Below the pieces are notes generated by a model. The model was not told where the DNA came from. It was given only the letters and a program-made list of their open reading frames with translations, and ran no database searches. A program made the translations under genes and the position numbers. Of a stretch of 64,000 nucleotides of DNA, positions 45,990 through 57,349 are shown in pieces (the first letter of the stretch is position 1; each line of letters begins with the position of its first letter). This stretch comes from Actinokineospora diospyrosa (GTDB taxonomy: Bacteria; Actinomycetota; Actinomycetes; Mycobacteriales; Pseudonocardiaceae), in contig NZ_JAMTCO010000020.1 of the NCBI RefSeq assembly GCF_024171925.1, forward strand, positions 25,847 through 89,846. Reading direction: 5' to 3'.

Positions 45990-47834
45990 TCAGCGACTCG
46001 GGTCGCGCACCGCGCCGGTCGAGGCGTCGGTCGCCATCCGCGCGTAGGCGCGCAGCGCGTTGGTCACCGGGCGCACCCGGTCCACCGGCTGCCACGGCCG
46101 CTCCCGCGCGTCCATCTTCGCCCGCCGCTCCGCGAGCACCTCCGGCTCCACCAGCAGGTCGAGCGACCGGGTGTGCACGTCGATGCGGATCTGGTCGCCG
46201 TCCTCCACCAGCGCGATCAGGCCGCCGCCCGCCGCCTCCGGTGAGATGTGGCCGACCGACAGGCCCGAGGAACCACCGGAGAAGCGCCCGTCGGTGATCA
46301 GCGCGCACTTCTTGCCCAGGCCCGCGCCCTTGAGGAACGCGGTCGGGTGCAGCATCTCCTGCATGCCCGGCCCACCGGCCGGGCCCTCATAGCGCACCAC
46401 GAGCACCTCGCCCGGCTGGATCTTCTTGCCCAGGATCACCGACACCGCCTGCTCCTGGCTCTCCACGACCCGCGCGGGGCCCTGGAAGACGAACAGGTCC
46501 TCGTCGATACCGGCCGACTTGATGACCGCGCCGCGCTCGGCCAGGTTCCCGTGCAGCACGGCGAGACCGCCGTCGGCGGTGTACTTGTGCTCGAAGTCGC
46601 GGATGCAGCCGCCCGCCGCGTCGGTGTCCAGCGACGACCACCGGTTCGCAGTCGAGAACGCCTTCGTGGTGCGGACCCCACCGGGCGCGGCGTGGAACAG
46701 CTCCACCGCCTCCTCGGTCGGGTTCGCCGCGCGGATGTCCCAATCGGACAGCCACTGCGACAGCGACGGGCTGTGCACCGAGAACACGTCCTCGTTGAGC
46801 AGTCCCGCCCGCCACAGCTCACCGAGGATCGCCGGGATGCCGCCCGCCCGGTGCACGTCCTCCATGTGGTAGTCGGAGTTCGGCGACACCTTCGACAGGC
46901 ACGGCACCTTGCGCGAGATCGCGTCGATGTCGGCCAGCGTGAAGTCGACCTCGCCCTCCTGCGCGGCGGCGAGCACGTGCAGCACGGTGTTGGTCGACCC
47001 GCCCATCGCCATGTCCAGCGCCATCGCGTTCTCGAACGCGGCCCGGTTGGCGATCGAGCGCGGCAGCGCGGACTCGTCGTCCTGCTCGTACCAGCGCTTG
47101 CACAGCTCGACGACCGCGGTCCCGGCGCGGGAGAACAGGTCCCGGCGCGCGGCGTGCGTGGCCAGCGTGGACCCGTTGCCCGGCAGCGCCAACCCGAGCG
47201 CCTCGGTGAGGCAGTTCATCGAATTGGCGGTGAACATGCCGGAGCAGGACCCGCACGTCGGGCAGGCCGAGCGCTCGACCTCGTCGAGCGCGGTCTCGTC
47301 GACGGCGCTGTTGGCCGAGGCGGAGATCGTGGTGATCAGGTCCGACGACGGGTGCGCGACACCGCCGACCACGACCGCCTTGCCCGCCTCCATCGGTCCA
47401 CCGGAGACGAACACCACCGGGATGTTGATCCGCATGGCCGCGTTGAGCATGCCGGGGGTGATCTTGTCGCAGTTGGAGATGCACACGATCGCGTCGGCCT
47501 GGTGCGCGTTGACCATGTACTCCACCGAGTCGGCGATGATCTCGCGCGACGGCAGCGAGTACAGCATCCCGCTGTGGCCCATGGCGATGCCGTCGTCGAC
47601 GGCGATGGTGTGGAACTCGCGCGCGACGCCACCGGCCGCGGTGATGGCCTCTGCCACGATGTCGCCGAGGTCGCGCAGGTGCACGTGCCCCGGCACGAAC
47701 TGGGTGTAGGAGTTGGCGATCGCGATGATCGGCTTGCCGAAGTCGCTGTCGGTCATGCCGGTGGCGCGCCACAGCGAGCGGGCCCCTGCGGCGTTGCGGC
47801 CGTGGGTGGTGGTGCGGGAGCGCAGCGCGGGCAC
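45990..47834 (-). CDS. ilvD: Dihydroxy-acid dehydratase
   Basis: 614 residues, standard for IlvD. Iron-sulfur cysteines are in [11 protein letters not shown] and [19 protein letters not shown]. The C-terminal region has [19 protein letters not shown]. Makes the 2-keto acid precursors of valine, leucine and isoleucine. GTG start ([26 protein letters not shown]) with GGAGGAG upstream. On the opposite strand from ilvBNC and separate from the attenuator. Confidence 0.97.
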   Translation of the reverse strand: MPALRSRTTTHGRNAAGARSLWRATGMTDSDFGKPIIAIANSYTQFVPGHVHLRDLGDIVAEAITAAGGVAREFHTIAVDDGIAMGHSGMLYSLPSREIIADSVEYMVNAHQADAIVCISNCDKITPGMLNAAMRINIPVVFVSGGPMEAGKAVVVGGVAHPSSDLITTISASANSAVDETALDEVERSACPTCGSCSGMFTANSMNCLTEALGLALPGNGSTLATHAARRDLFSRAGTAVVELCKRWYEQDDESALPRSIANRAAFENAMALDMAMGGSTNTVLHVLAAAQEGEVDFTLADIDAISRKVPCLSKVSPNSDYHMEDVHRAGGIPAILGELWRAGLLNEDVFSVHSPSLSQWLSDWDIRAANPTEEAVELFHAAPGGVRTTKAFSTANRWSSLDTDAAGGCIRDFEHKYTADGGLAVLHGNLAERGAVIKSAGIDEDLFVFQGPARVVESQEQAVSVILGKKIQPGEVLVVRYEGPAGGPGMQEMLHPTAFLKGAGLGKKCALITDGRFSGGSSGLSVGHISPEAAGGGLIALVEDGDQIRIDVHTRSLDLLVEPEVLAERRAKMDARERPWQPVDRVRPVTNALRAYARMATDASTGAVRDPSR

Positions 47835-47930
47835 GGCTCCTCCAATGTGTGCGGGTCGAACTGCGATGACGTACTAACCGCGGCGCCCGGGGTGCGGCGC
47901 CGACCAGTGCGGGGAGCGGTGCCGCCCAGG

Positions 47931-48527
47931 TTACTCCGGTGCGGGTGCGCGGCGTGCCGTGTCCTCGGCCCCGGATCCGGCGGCGGGTTCTGGGCCGGGT
48001 TCGGTCGCGGGCTCGGTCGCGGGCTCTGTGTCGGGTTCGACGCCCGGGTCGGCCGCCGCTCCCGCGGTGGGGGCGGTCGAGTCCCCGGTACCGACAGAGT
48101 CGTCGGCGTCGTCGGTGTCCCTGGCCTCGGGCGTGGGAGGCTCGGTCGGGTCGTCCAGCCGCCCGCCGCTGACCAGCGCCAACGCGGGCAGGTGGCGCAC
48201 CCGCACCTGCGGCAGCGCGACCTCGGTGTCGTCGTAGAGCACCGCGGACACCTTCCCGCGCTCGCTCAGCCGCAGCCCCTTGAGCCGGTCCCACGGCAGC
48301 GGCCGCGACGAGGTGACCTCGCGCACGACCAGTCCGTCCGCGTCGGCGACGGTGCGCACGCGTAACACCCACACGACCGCGGCGATGGGAATCACGTACA
48401 CCAGGAACAGCCCCGGTGCGGCGAAGGCGAACGGTGTCGCGCAGACCGCGAACAACAGTGCGGCGAGGACGGCGACACCCGGGATCCGGAAGACCAGCCG
48501 GGACGGCACTTGCTGCTGCTCAGACAC
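47931..48527 (-). CDS. PH-domain membrane protein (Cfp6/Rv3004-like)
   Basis: 198 residues from GTG (VSEQQQVPSRLVFRIPG). Two hydrophobic segments (GVAVLAALLFAVCATPFAFA, LFLVYVIPIAAVVWVLRV) precede a PH-like domain (TVADADGLVVREVTSSRPLPWDRLKGLRLSERGKVSAVLYDDTEVALPQVRV). The C-terminal 60 residues are acidic and low-complexity, with EPDTEPATEPATEP repeats. Position divergent from ilvB equals Rv3004 (cfp6). Function unknown. Confidence 0.82.
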   Translation of the reverse strand: MSEQQQVPSRLVFRIPGVAVLAALLFAVCATPFAFAAPGLFLVYVIPIAAVVWVLRVRTVADADGLVVREVTSSRPLPWDRLKGLRLSERGKVSAVLYDDTEVALPQVRVRHLPALALVSGGRLDDPTEPPTPEARDTDDADDSVGTGDSTAPTAGAAADPGVEPDTEPATEPATEPGPEPAAGSGAEDTARRAPAPE

Positions 48528-48612
48528 CCTTAGATGGTGCACCGCGGCCCACCACCGGCCGCCCCCGGGTCCCGAATCACAGTCCAGCATCCGGGAGCAC
48601 CGTCCCGCAGAG

Positions 48613-48641
48613 TTGACGCTCTACCCCGAACGCACTAGCGT
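48613..48641 (+). promoter_or_regulatory. ilvBNC promoter
   Basis: -35 TTGACG (48613-48618), a 17-bp spacer and -10 TAGCGT (48636-48641). Transcription would begin at about 48648-48649, the first base of the leader peptide codon, so the leader is probably leaderless. Confidence 0.75.
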
Positions 48642-48648
48642 CTGACGG

Positions 48649-48696
48649 GTGCCAGCCCACCTGATTCTCGTACTTCCGCCGCGCGTTCGACGCTGA
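48649..48696 (+). CDS. ilvBNC attenuator leader peptide
   Basis: A 15-residue frame, [15 protein letters not shown], read from GTG. Six of the residues are Leu, Ile or Val (LILVL plus a later Val), as in branched-chain amino acid leader peptides. It ends just before the attenuator. Its 3' end overlaps the left arm of an 11-bp hairpin (48680-48690 with 48713-48723). Ribosome stalling at the LILVL codons would disturb that hairpin and so alter the downstream terminator. Too short for routine gene finding. Confidence 0.8.
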   Translation: MPAHLILVLPPRVRR

Positions 48697-48760
48697 CGGG
48701 AGTCCTGACGCATCGAACGCGCGACCCTCGCTCGACCTCCGTGGTCGACGGGGGTTTTTT
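48680..48760 (+). terminator. ilvBNC transcription attenuator
   Basis: Hairpin 1: CGCGCGTTCGA (48680-48690) with TCGAACGCGCG (48713-48723). Hairpin 2: 48725-48737 pairs with 48743-48754, 12 pairs with one bulged C, followed at once by six T (48755-48760), an intrinsic terminator unusual for this GC content. ilvB begins about 100 bp downstream. Confidence 0.85.
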
Positions 48761-48863
48761 CGTGTCCAGGCCCGTACTCGCACCACCGATAGTCCGACTT
48801 CCCAGCAATCGCCCCGGATCCCCAGTAGAGCCACGAGAACACTTCGACCCACGAGGCAGACCG

Positions 48864-50702
48864 ATGACCAGCGCAACATCGCGGCCCACCCCGGCCGCAG
48901 CGAACCACGGGACGGCCACCCCGCACCCTGCCCGGCCCAAGCCCGCGCCGCCCTCCGGAACACCCGTCCGGGTGACCGGGGCGCAGTCGCTCGTCCGGTC
49001 GTTGGAGGCGGTGGGCGTCGAGATCGTGTTCGGCATCCCGGGGGGCACCATCCTGCCCGCCTACGACCCGCTGCTCGACTCGACCCGGCTGCGGCACGTG
49101 CTGGTGCGCCACGAGCAGGGCGCCGGGCACGCCGCGACCGGGTACGCGCAGGCCACCGGCAAGGTCGGCGTGTGCATGGCCACCTCGGGCCCCGGCGCGA
49201 CGAACCTGGTCACCCCGCTCGCCGACGCGAACATGGACTCGGTCCCCGTGGTGGCCATCACCGGCCAGCAGTCGCGCGGCCTGATCGGCACCGACGCCTT
49301 CCAGGAAGCCGACATCTGCGGCATCACGCTGCCGATCACCAAGCACAACTTCCTGGTCACCGACCCCGCCGACATCCCGCGCACCATCGCCGAGGCGTTC
49401 CACCTGGCCAAGACCGGCCGCCCCGGCCCGGTCCTGGTGGACATCCCCAAGGACGTGCTGCAGGAGACCACCTCCTTCACCTGGCCGCCGGAGCTGCGGT
49501 TGCCCGGCTACCGGCCGACCACCCGCCCGCACGGCAAGCAGGTGCGCGAGGCGGCGAAGCTGATCTGCGGCGCCAAGCGCCCGGTCCTCTACGTCGGCGG
49601 CGGTGTCATCAAGGCCGACGCCTCGGCCGAACTGCTGGAACTGGCCGAGCTGACCGGCATCCCGGTCGTCACCACGCTGATGGCGCGCGGCGCGTTCCCC
49701 GACTCGCACAAGCAGCACCTGGGCATGCCCGGCATGCACGGCACCGTCCCCGCCGTCGGCGCGATGCAGCGCAGCGACCTGCTGGTCGCCCTCGGCGCGC
49801 GCTTCGACGACCGGGTCACCGGGCAGCTGAGCAGCTTCGCCCCCGACGCCGCGATCGTGCACGCCGACATCGACCCCGCCGAGATCTCCAAGAACCGCCG
49901 CGCCGACGTGCCGATCGTGGGCGACTGCAAGGAGATCCTGGTCGAGCTGATCGCCGCGGTGAAGGCGGAGCGGGCCAACGGGCACACCGACCTGACCCCG
50001 TGGTGGCGCACCCTCGACGAGTGGCGCGGCACCTTCCCGCTGGGCTACGAGTGGCCCAGCGACGGAACCCTGTCCCCGCAGTACGTCATCGAGCGCATCG
50101 GCCGCATCGCCGGTCCCGAGGCCGTTTACACCGCCGGTGTCGGCCAGCACCAGATGTGGGCCGCGCAGCACGTCCGCTACGAGAACCCGCGCACCTGGCT
50201 CAACTCCGGTGGCCTGGGCACCATGGGTTACGCCGTGCCCGCCGCCATGGGCGCCAAGTTCGGCAGGCCCGAGGCCGTGGTCTGGGCCATCGACGGCGAC
50301 GGCTGCTTCCAGATGACCAACCAGGAACTGGCCACCTGCGCCATCGAGGGCGCGCCGATCAAGGTCGCGGTCATCAACAACGGCAACCTCGGCATGGTCC
50401 GGCAGTGGCAGAACCTGTTCTACAGCGAGCGCTACTCGCAGACCGACCTGGGCACCCACAAGCACCGCATCCCCGACTTCACGCTGCTGGCCGAGGCGCT
50501 CGGGTGCGCCGGGCTGCGCTGCGAGACCAAGGAGGAGGTGGACTCGGTGATCCACCGCGCGATGGCCATCAACGACCGCCCGGTGGTGGTGGACTTCGTG
50601 GTCGGCAAGGACGCCCAGGTCTGGCCGATGGTCGCCGCCGGGACCGGCAACGACCACATCATGGCCGCCCGCGGCATCCGGCCGCTGTTCGACGAAGCGT
50701 GA
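48864..50702 (+). CDS. ilvB: Acetolactate synthase large subunit
   Basis: 612 residues. ThDP enzyme: [14 protein letters not shown], catalytic Glu in [18 protein letters not shown]-binding middle domain and the [39 protein letters not shown] ThDP/Mg motif. An N-terminal extension of about 35 Ala/Pro-rich residues precedes the domain. First step of valine/leucine and isoleucine synthesis. ATG with ACGAGG upstream. First gene of ilvBNC; controlled by the attenuator. Confidence 0.97.
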   Translation: MTSATSRPTPAAANHGTATPHPARPKPAPPSGTPVRVTGAQSLVRSLEAVGVEIVFGIPGGTILPAYDPLLDSTRLRHVLVRHEQGAGHAATGYAQATGKVGVCMATSGPGATNLVTPLADANMDSVPVVAITGQQSRGLIGTDAFQEADICGITLPITKHNFLVTDPADIPRTIAEAFHLAKTGRPGPVLVDIPKDVLQETTSFTWPPELRLPGYRPTTRPHGKQVREAAKLICGAKRPVLYVGGGVIKADASAELLELAELTGIPVVTTLMARGAFPDSHKQHLGMPGMHGTVPAVGAMQRSDLLVALGARFDDRVTGQLSSFAPDAAIVHADIDPAEISKNRRADVPIVGDCKEILVELIAAVKAERANGHTDLTPWWRTLDEWRGTFPLGYEWPSDGTLSPQYVIERIGRIAGPEAVYTAGVGQHQMWAAQHVRYENPRTWLNSGGLGTMGYAVPAAMGAKFGRPEAVVWAIDGDGCFQMTNQELATCAIEGAPIKVAVINNGNLGMVRQWQNLFYSERYSQTDLGTHKHRIPDFTLLAEALGCAGLRCETKEEVDSVIHRAMAINDRPVVVDFVVGKDAQVWPMVAAGTGNDHIMAARGIRPLFDEA

Positions 50703-50725
50703 CCCGGCGGACCAGACAGGACTGA

Positions 50726-52312
<1,587 letters not shown>

Positions 52313-52324
52313 CGCTGTTCGCCG

Positions 52325-52355
52325 GAAGAGGGGACCGCGCACCGGTCCCCTCTTC
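52325..52355. terminator. Terminator after ilvC
   Basis: GAAGAGGGGACC (52325-52336) and GGTCCCCTCTTC (52344-52355), perfect 12-bp stem. Shared with the convergent gene ending at 52361. Confidence 0.85.
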
Positions 52356-52360
52356 TCGCG

Positions 52361-53089
52361 TTAGAAGTCCGGTTCCATGCACAGGGTTATCAAGACCGCG
52401 GGCGCGAGTTCGGGGGCGAAGGAATACCCGGGGAAACCGCCCCAGCGAATGGACTCGCGCAAGTACTCGACCAAGGTGATGCCCTCGCGGCCCGCTATGC
52501 CGCGCACCACGGGATCGGCCAGTGACGACGGTAGGTCCAAGTCCTGGGTGCCGCCCGGCACATTCGCCTTCCGCCGTTCGTCAGGGGCCAGCGGGAAGGA
52601 GAAGTCCGGTTCGGTGCCGTGCTCGTCCCACTCGGCGGCGAGGTTGTAGATGCCCGGCAGGCACAACGGGTCGGGGTACTCCGGGCCGGGTGGCTCGCCC
52701 CGGGGGACCGGTTCCAGGTGGTAGGACAAGAGCAATGCCTCGCTGTCACCGGCGAACCACACTCGACCCACTTGGCGTAGGCAGGCCTCCAACGCGAACG
52801 GCAGGGCCACCTTGTCGGTCAGCGCGTCGATGCGGGCGAGCGCGCCCTCGGTGGGCGGTTCGTGCGGTTCGAGTCCGTTCGCCGAGACCCAGCCCAGCTC
52901 CGGCAACGCGGCCGCGATCCGGGCCACGTCCTGCCCGGCCCGGAACATCGTCTCGTCCGCCACCGCGGCGACGTCCTCGACCAGCGCGTCGGGGATCGGG
53001 CCCAGCGCGCGCAGTTCCGCCCACACCGCGACCCGCTCGCCGCGCAGGTAGCGCTGGAAGTACGAGCTCACCGGGGTCACGTTACTCAC
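52361..53089 (-). CDS. Hypothetical protein convergent with ilvC
   Basis: About 242 residues: VSNVTPVSSYFQRYLRGERVAVWAELRALGPIPDALVEDVAAVADETM..., with LLSYHLEPVPRGEPPGPEYPDPLCLPGIYNLAAEWDEHGTEPDFSFPLAPDERRKANVPGG in the middle. Soluble, acidic. I do not recognise a characterised family. GTG at 53089 used; GTG at 53080 is equally possible. The frame stays open for 2 kb upstream, but that part is opposite other genes. Confidence 0.75.
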   Translation of the reverse strand: MSNVTPVSSYFQRYLRGERVAVWAELRALGPIPDALVEDVAAVADETMFRAGQDVARIAAALPELGWVSANGLEPHEPPTEGALARIDALTDKVALPFALEACLRQVGRVWFAGDSEALLLSYHLEPVPRGEPPGPEYPDPLCLPGIYNLAAEWDEHGTEPDFSFPLAPDERRKANVPGGTQDLDLPSSLADPVVRGIAGREGITLVEYLRESIRWGGFPGYSFAPELAPAVLITLCMEPDF

Positions 53090-53197
53090 CGCGACCGCGC
53101 GAGTCGTCCGCGACACGGTGCGCGCGGGTGCCCTGGCCGCCTGCGGTATACCTGATCCCCGGCACACCCCGACTCCGCTACCGAGCGAGGAGACGAG

Positions 53198-53473
53198 ATG
53201 GAAAGCGCACCCATCTACGACGACAAGGCCGAGGTCCGCGGCAACCTGGACCTGTCCAAGGCCGAGTGGCAGCGCGCCGCCGAACCCGACGCCGACCCCG
53301 ACGGCGAGTACGTGGAGATCGCGTTCGTCCCGCACTCCGACGGCAAGACCTACATCGCGATGCGCAACTCCCGCTTCACGGGCCCGCAGGACACGGTGCT
53401 GGTGTTCACCGAGTCGGAGTGGGACGCCTTCGTCGAGGGCGCCAAGGCCGGGGAGTTCGACGAGCCGTGGTGA
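53198..53473 (+). CDS. DUF397-like small protein
   Basis: 91 residues. The C-terminal half TYIAMRNSRFTGPQDTVLVFTESEWDAFVEGAKAGEFDEPW matches the second half of DUF397 proteins (alRdS...vlvft..eW.aFv.g.k.GeFd). The N-terminal half (YDDKAEVRGNLDLSKAEWQRAAEPDADPDGEYVEIAFV) replaces the usual W+KSSRS motif. No XRE partner gene is adjacent. Coupled by a 4-nt GTGA overlap to the Pro/Gln-rich protein. Confidence 0.75.
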   Translation: MESAPIYDDKAEVRGNLDLSKAEWQRAAEPDADPDGEYVEIAFVPHSDGKTYIAMRNSRFTGPQDTVLVFTESEWDAFVEGAKAGEFDEPW

Positions 53474-55371
53474 CCCCACCCGGCGCGGACCCCGACCAAC
53501 CCGGCGCCCCGGTCTGGATCCCCCCGGAAGCCCTCGCCGCCCCCGAGGAGTCGACCCGCACCGAGGCCATCGCCCACCCCGCGACGGCCCCACCCACCCA
53601 GCCCGGCGGGTGGCAACCCCCCGCAGCCGAGCGCGCCCCTCATCCCCCAGCCAACCCGGCCGCCCGACAACAACCCCCTGGCTGGCGGCCCGCGGCGCTT
53701 CCACCGCGCGACCCCCAGCCCCCTGCACACCAGCCCGGGCCGCAGCCAGCCGCGCACCAGCTCGGGCCGCGGCCGGTGGTGGGCCCGACCGGGGCGCAGT
53801 CGGTGGTGGGTGAGACTGGGCCGCAATTGGTGGTGCATCAGGCCGGGCCGCAGCCGGTGGTGGGTCAGGCGGGCGTGCACCCGCCCCCGCATCCTTCTGG
53901 CCCGCAATCCCCGTCGCACCACACTGGGCCGCAGCCGGTTGTGCACCAGACGGGGCCGCGGTCGGTGGTGGGTCAGCTTGGGGCGCAGCCGGGGTCGCAC
54001 CAGACTGGGGCGCAGCCTGTGGTGGGCCAGGCAGGCATGCACCCACCCCACCCCGGTCCGCCGCCCCTTTCGCACCAGACCGGGCCGCGGCCTGTCGCGC
54101 CCCAAAGCGAGCCGAATCCCGTGGTGCCACCGACCGGCTGGCAGTCGATCCCGCACCAGACCGGACCGCAGCCCGTGGTGCGCCAGGTCGGCCAGCAGAC
54201 CGTCGCGCAGGAGTCCGGTCCGCAACCGGTGCCGTATCAGCCGGGCGTGCACCCAGCGGTGCGCCAGGCCACTCCGCAACAGCCCGGTTCGCAGCTACCC
54301 CCGCACCAGTCCGCCGCGCACCAAGGCGAGGTGCGGGCGACCGGACAGCAGCCGGTCCCGAACCTTCCCGGCTCGCACCAGGTGGGCCAGCACTGGACTG
54401 GGCCCCAGTCGCCGCCGTCCCAGACGGGGCCACAGCCGGTGGTGCGCCAAGCAGGCCCGCAACCGCCCCTGCAGCAACCCGCCTCGCACCAGGGCGTTCA
54501 GCAGCCCAGCGAGTCCCAGCGCGACTCGGACCCCGCAGGACGCCAGTTCGGCCACCTGCCGGGCCCGCACGAGACCGGCCAACAGTCCGCCGCGCACGAA
54601 GCTGGTCAGCCGGTGCCGCACCACACCGGGCCGCAGCCCGTGGTGCGCCAAGCGGGCCCGCAACCGCTTCCGCAGCACCCTCTCCCGCAGCACCCTCTCC
54701 CGCAGCACCCTCTCCCGCAGCACCCTCTCCCGCACAAAACCGGCCCGCAGCCCGTTGTGCGACAGGGTGTCCAGCAGGCTGGTCAGCCGCAGGGCGGCCC
54801 GTGGCCGACTGGTCCGCAGCCCGTTCCGAATCGGGCCGGGCCGCTGCCGGGCCCGCACCAGACCGGGCAGCAACCCGTCGTGCCGCGACCGCCGGAGGTG
54901 CCGGGCCCGGTTGGGCGTCCCGTGCCGCGCCCGGAGATGTCCGGTCCCGCGTTCCATCCCGTGGCGCCGCACCCGGAGGTGTCCACCCCGCCGCCGGGGC
55001 CGAATAGGTCGAGTCCGGCGTTCCACCCTGTTGCCCCGCGTCCGGAGATGTCCACCCCGCCGCCGGGGCCGGACAGATCCAGTCCTGCGTTCCGCCCCGT
55101 CGCCCCGCGCGCAGACATGGCCGCGTTCCCGCCCCCGCACCACCCCGGACCCCCACCGCTCGAGTTCTCGGCTGACATGTCCTTCGGTCCCACTGGATCC
55201 GGTGGTTATGTCACCGGCAGCACCCCCGTGCCCGTCCGGGTGACCGAACCGGACGATCTGCCCATTGCGAAGGCGGTTGAGCGCAAGCGGCCCGCGTACC
55301 TGGTGGAGGGGGATGACGACGAGGTGTTCGGGAATGCGGAGTTCACCGCGCCGCCGGTGTTGGGGGAGTGA
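53470..55371 (+). CDS. Long Pro/Gln/Gly-rich repeat protein
   Basis: 633 residues. The first 70 residues have some complexity (GAPVWIPPEALAAPEESTRTEAIAH). The main body consists of degenerate units of about 12-18 residues around TGPQPVVxQ. One stretch has four exact PQHPL repeats (15 bp each). Near the C-terminus come three PAFHPVAPRPEMSTPPPG-type units. The C-terminal 60 residues are again complex and charged (TEPDDLPIAKAVERKRPAYLVEGDDDEVFGNAEF). No signal peptide or membrane segment, so a cytosolic disordered protein. The GTG start overlaps the stop of the DUF397-like gene. The opposite strand is also open, an effect of composition. Confidence 0.7.
   Translation: MTPPGADPDQPGAPVWIPPEALAAPEESTRTEAIAHPATAPPTQPGGWQPPAAERAPHPPANPAARQQPPGWRPAALPPRDPQPPAHQPGPQPAAHQLGPRPVVGPTGAQSVVGETGPQLVVHQAGPQPVVGQAGVHPPPHPSGPQSPSHHTGPQPVVHQTGPRSVVGQLGAQPGSHQTGAQPVVGQAGMHPPHPGPPPLSHQTGPRPVAPQSEPNPVVPPTGWQSIPHQTGPQPVVRQVGQQTVAQESGPQPVPYQPGVHPAVRQATPQQPGSQLPPHQSAAHQGEVRATGQQPVPNLPGSHQVGQHWTGPQSPPSQTGPQPVVRQAGPQPPLQQPASHQGVQQPSESQRDSDPAGRQFGHLPGPHETGQQSAAHEAGQPVPHHTGPQPVVRQAGPQPLPQHPLPQHPLPQHPLPQHPLPHKTGPQPVVRQGVQQAGQPQGGPWPTGPQPVPNRAGPLPGPHQTGQQPVVPRPPEVPGPVGRPVPRPEMSGPAFHPVAPHPEVSTPPPGPNRSSPAFHPVAPRPEMSTPPPGPDRSSPAFRPVAPRADMAAFPPPHHPGPPPLEFSADMSFGPTGSGGYVTGSTPVPVRVTEPDDLPIAKAVERKRPAYLVEGDDDEVFGNAEFTAPPVLGE
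54671..54730 (+). repeat. 15-bp tandem repeat, four copies, within the Pro/Gln-rich gene
   Basis: CGCAGCACCCTCTCC at 54671, 54686, 54701 and 54716, identical. In frame it encodes PQHPL units, so copy-number change would not break the gene. Confidence 0.9.
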
Positions 55372-55507
55372 TCTCCGGTGTCGCAACACTGCCATGTCAC
55401 CTGGCTCACCCTGCGGTTGAACGGTTCAGAGACCGGCCTAGACTCGGGGCCTTGGGTTACAGCGCCGTAACCGCGTCCCTCCGCAGAGCCAGCCCAGGAG
55501 TAGCAGC

Positions 55508-57100
55508 GTGACCACTACGAGCCGCCCCGTCGTCCTCATCGCTGAGAAGCTCGCGCCGTCCGTGCTGGAGGTGTTCGGCGACGAGTTCGAGGTCCGCCAG
55601 GTCGACGGCACCGACCGCCCGGCGTTGCTGTCCGCGGTGTCCGGCGCGGACGCGCTGCTGGTGCGCTCGGCCACCCAGGTCGACGCCGAGGTGCTCAAGG
55701 CGACCGACACGCTCAAGGTCGTGGCCCGCGCGGGCGTCGGCCTCGACAACGTCGACGTGCCCTCCGCCACCGACCGGGGTGTGCTGGTGGTCAACGCGCC
55801 CACCTCCAACATCGTCTCCGCCGCCGAGCACGCCGTCGCGCTGCTGCTCGCGGTCGCCCGCCAGATCCCCGCGGCGCACCAGACGCTGCAGGAGGGGCAG
55901 TGGAAGCGCAGCGCGTTCTCCGGGGTCGAGCTGCTCGGCAAGACCGTCGGCGTGGTCGGGCTCGGCAAGATCGGGCAGCTGTTCGCCCAGCGCCTGGCCG
56001 GTTTCGGCACCACGCTGATCGCCTACGACCCCTACGCCTCGGCCGCGCGCGCCGCGCAGCTGGGCATCGAGCTGGTCGAGCTCGACGAGCTGCTCGCCCG
56101 CGCCGACGTCATCTCCGTGCACCTGCCCAAGACGCCGGAGACCAAGGGCCTGATCAACGCCGAGGCGCTGGCCAAGACCAAGAAGGGCGTGCTCATCGTC
56201 AACGCCGCCCGCGGTGGCCTCATCGACGAGCAGGCGCTGGTGGACGCGGTGCGCAGCGGCCAGGTGGGCGGGGCCGGGGTGGACGTGTTCACCAAGGAGC
56301 CCACCACCGAGAGCGTGCTGTTCGGCGTCCCCGGCATCATCGTCACCCCGCACCTGGGCGCCTCCACCGGTGAGGCGCAGGACCGCGCGGGCACCGACGT
56401 GGCGCACTCGGTCCGCCTCGCGCTGCGCGGCGACTTCGTGCCCGACGCGGTCAACGTGGCCGGTGGCGTGGTCGGCGAGGAGGTCCGCCCGTACCTGCCG
56501 CTGACCCAGAAGCTGGGCACCGTGCTCTCCGCGCTCGGCGGCAAGGCGCCCACCTCGATCACCGTGCTCGTCCGCGGCGAACTGTCCACTGAGGACGTCT
56601 CGATCCTGCCGCTCGCGGCGCTGCGCGGGGTGTTCGCAGGCATCGTCGAGGACCAGGTGACCTTCGTCAACGCCCCCCGCCTCGCCGAGACCCTCGGCGT
56701 GACCGTCGAGGTGGCCAAGGAGAGCGAGAGCCTCAACCACCGCAGCTTGGTGACCCTGCGCGGGGTCTACCCGGACGGCACCGCGGTGACCGTCAGCGGC
56801 ACCCTGTCCGGCCTCGGCCAGGTGCAGAAGCTGGTCGAGGTGCACGGCCGCTCCTTCGACCTGCGCGCCGAGGGCGACGTGGTGCTGCTGGAGTACCCGG
56901 AGCGCCCCGGCGTGATGGGCACCGTGGGCACCCTGCTCGGCGAGGCCGGGGTGAACGTGGACGCCGCCCAGATCAGCCAGACCGCCGACGGCGACGCGGT
57001 GATGCTGCTGCGGGTGGACCGCGCGGTCGACCAGTCCGTGCTGGAGTCGATCGGCGCCTCGATCGGCGCCACCATCGTCCGCTCGGTCGACTTCGGCTGA
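55508..57100 (+). CDS. serA: D-3-phosphoglycerate dehydrogenase
   Basis: 530 residues, the long form. NAD domain GKTVGVVGLGKIGQLFAQRLAGFG, catalytic NAARGGLIDEQAL and HLGASTGEAQDRAG, then an intervening domain and a C-terminal ACT domain (LLEYPERPGVMGTVGTLLGEAGVNVDAAQI) that senses serine. First step of serine synthesis. GTG start with AGGAG upstream. Same as Rv2996c in position. Confidence 0.97.
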   Translation: MTTTSRPVVLIAEKLAPSVLEVFGDEFEVRQVDGTDRPALLSAVSGADALLVRSATQVDAEVLKATDTLKVVARAGVGLDNVDVPSATDRGVLVVNAPTSNIVSAAEHAVALLLAVARQIPAAHQTLQEGQWKRSAFSGVELLGKTVGVVGLGKIGQLFAQRLAGFGTTLIAYDPYASAARAAQLGIELVELDELLARADVISVHLPKTPETKGLINAEALAKTKKGVLIVNAARGGLIDEQALVDAVRSGQVGGAGVDVFTKEPTTESVLFGVPGIIVTPHLGASTGEAQDRAGTDVAHSVRLALRGDFVPDAVNVAGGVVGEEVRPYLPLTQKLGTVLSALGGKAPTSITVLVRGELSTEDVSILPLAALRGVFAGIVEDQVTFVNAPRLAETLGVTVEVAKESESLNHRSLVTLRGVYPDGTAVTVSGTLSGLGQVQKLVEVHGRSFDLRAEGDVVLLEYPERPGVMGTVGTLLGEAGVNVDAAQISQTADGDAVMLLRVDRAVDQSVLESIGASIGATIVRSVDFG

Positions 57101-57170
57101 GCGACCCTCGACAACGGGCCCCGACGCGGCCACCCGGTCCACGGGCTGGGACGCGGCGTGCGCCCCGTTG

Positions 57171-57207
57171 GTGCCCGGATCGGTTGGTCGACAACCGATC
57201 CGGGCAC
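57171..57207. terminator. Terminator after serA, 16-bp perfect stem
   Basis: GTGCCCGGATCGGTTG (57171-57186) and its complement (57192-57207) around GTCGA. Confidence 0.85.
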
Positions 57208-57242
57208 CGTTCGTGTTACCCGTGGGCCGTTGTGACCACGAA

Positions 57243-57264
57243 TCGCCACCCAGAGGGGTGGCGA
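57243..57264. promoter_or_regulatory. 9-bp inverted repeat upstream of leuB
   Basis: TCGCCACCC (57243-57251) and GGGTGGCGA (57256-57264) with loop AGAG, 85 bp before the leuB start. Operator or 5' UTR hairpin. Confidence 0.5.
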
Positions 57265-57349
57265 GATGCGGCGACCGGACGACTTCCCGGTAGCCTTCCC
57301 TCGACTACCAGGCCCTGACAGTTCGGGCCGATACCCGGGAGGTGTGTGC

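Noticed and set aside
52361-55156. A 931-codon minus-strand frame spanning the hypothetical gene and the Pro/Gln-rich gene
   Set aside because: Only the last 240 codons look like a protein. The rest is antisense to a gene coupled to the DUF397-like gene and is low-complexity Ala/Gly/Arg.
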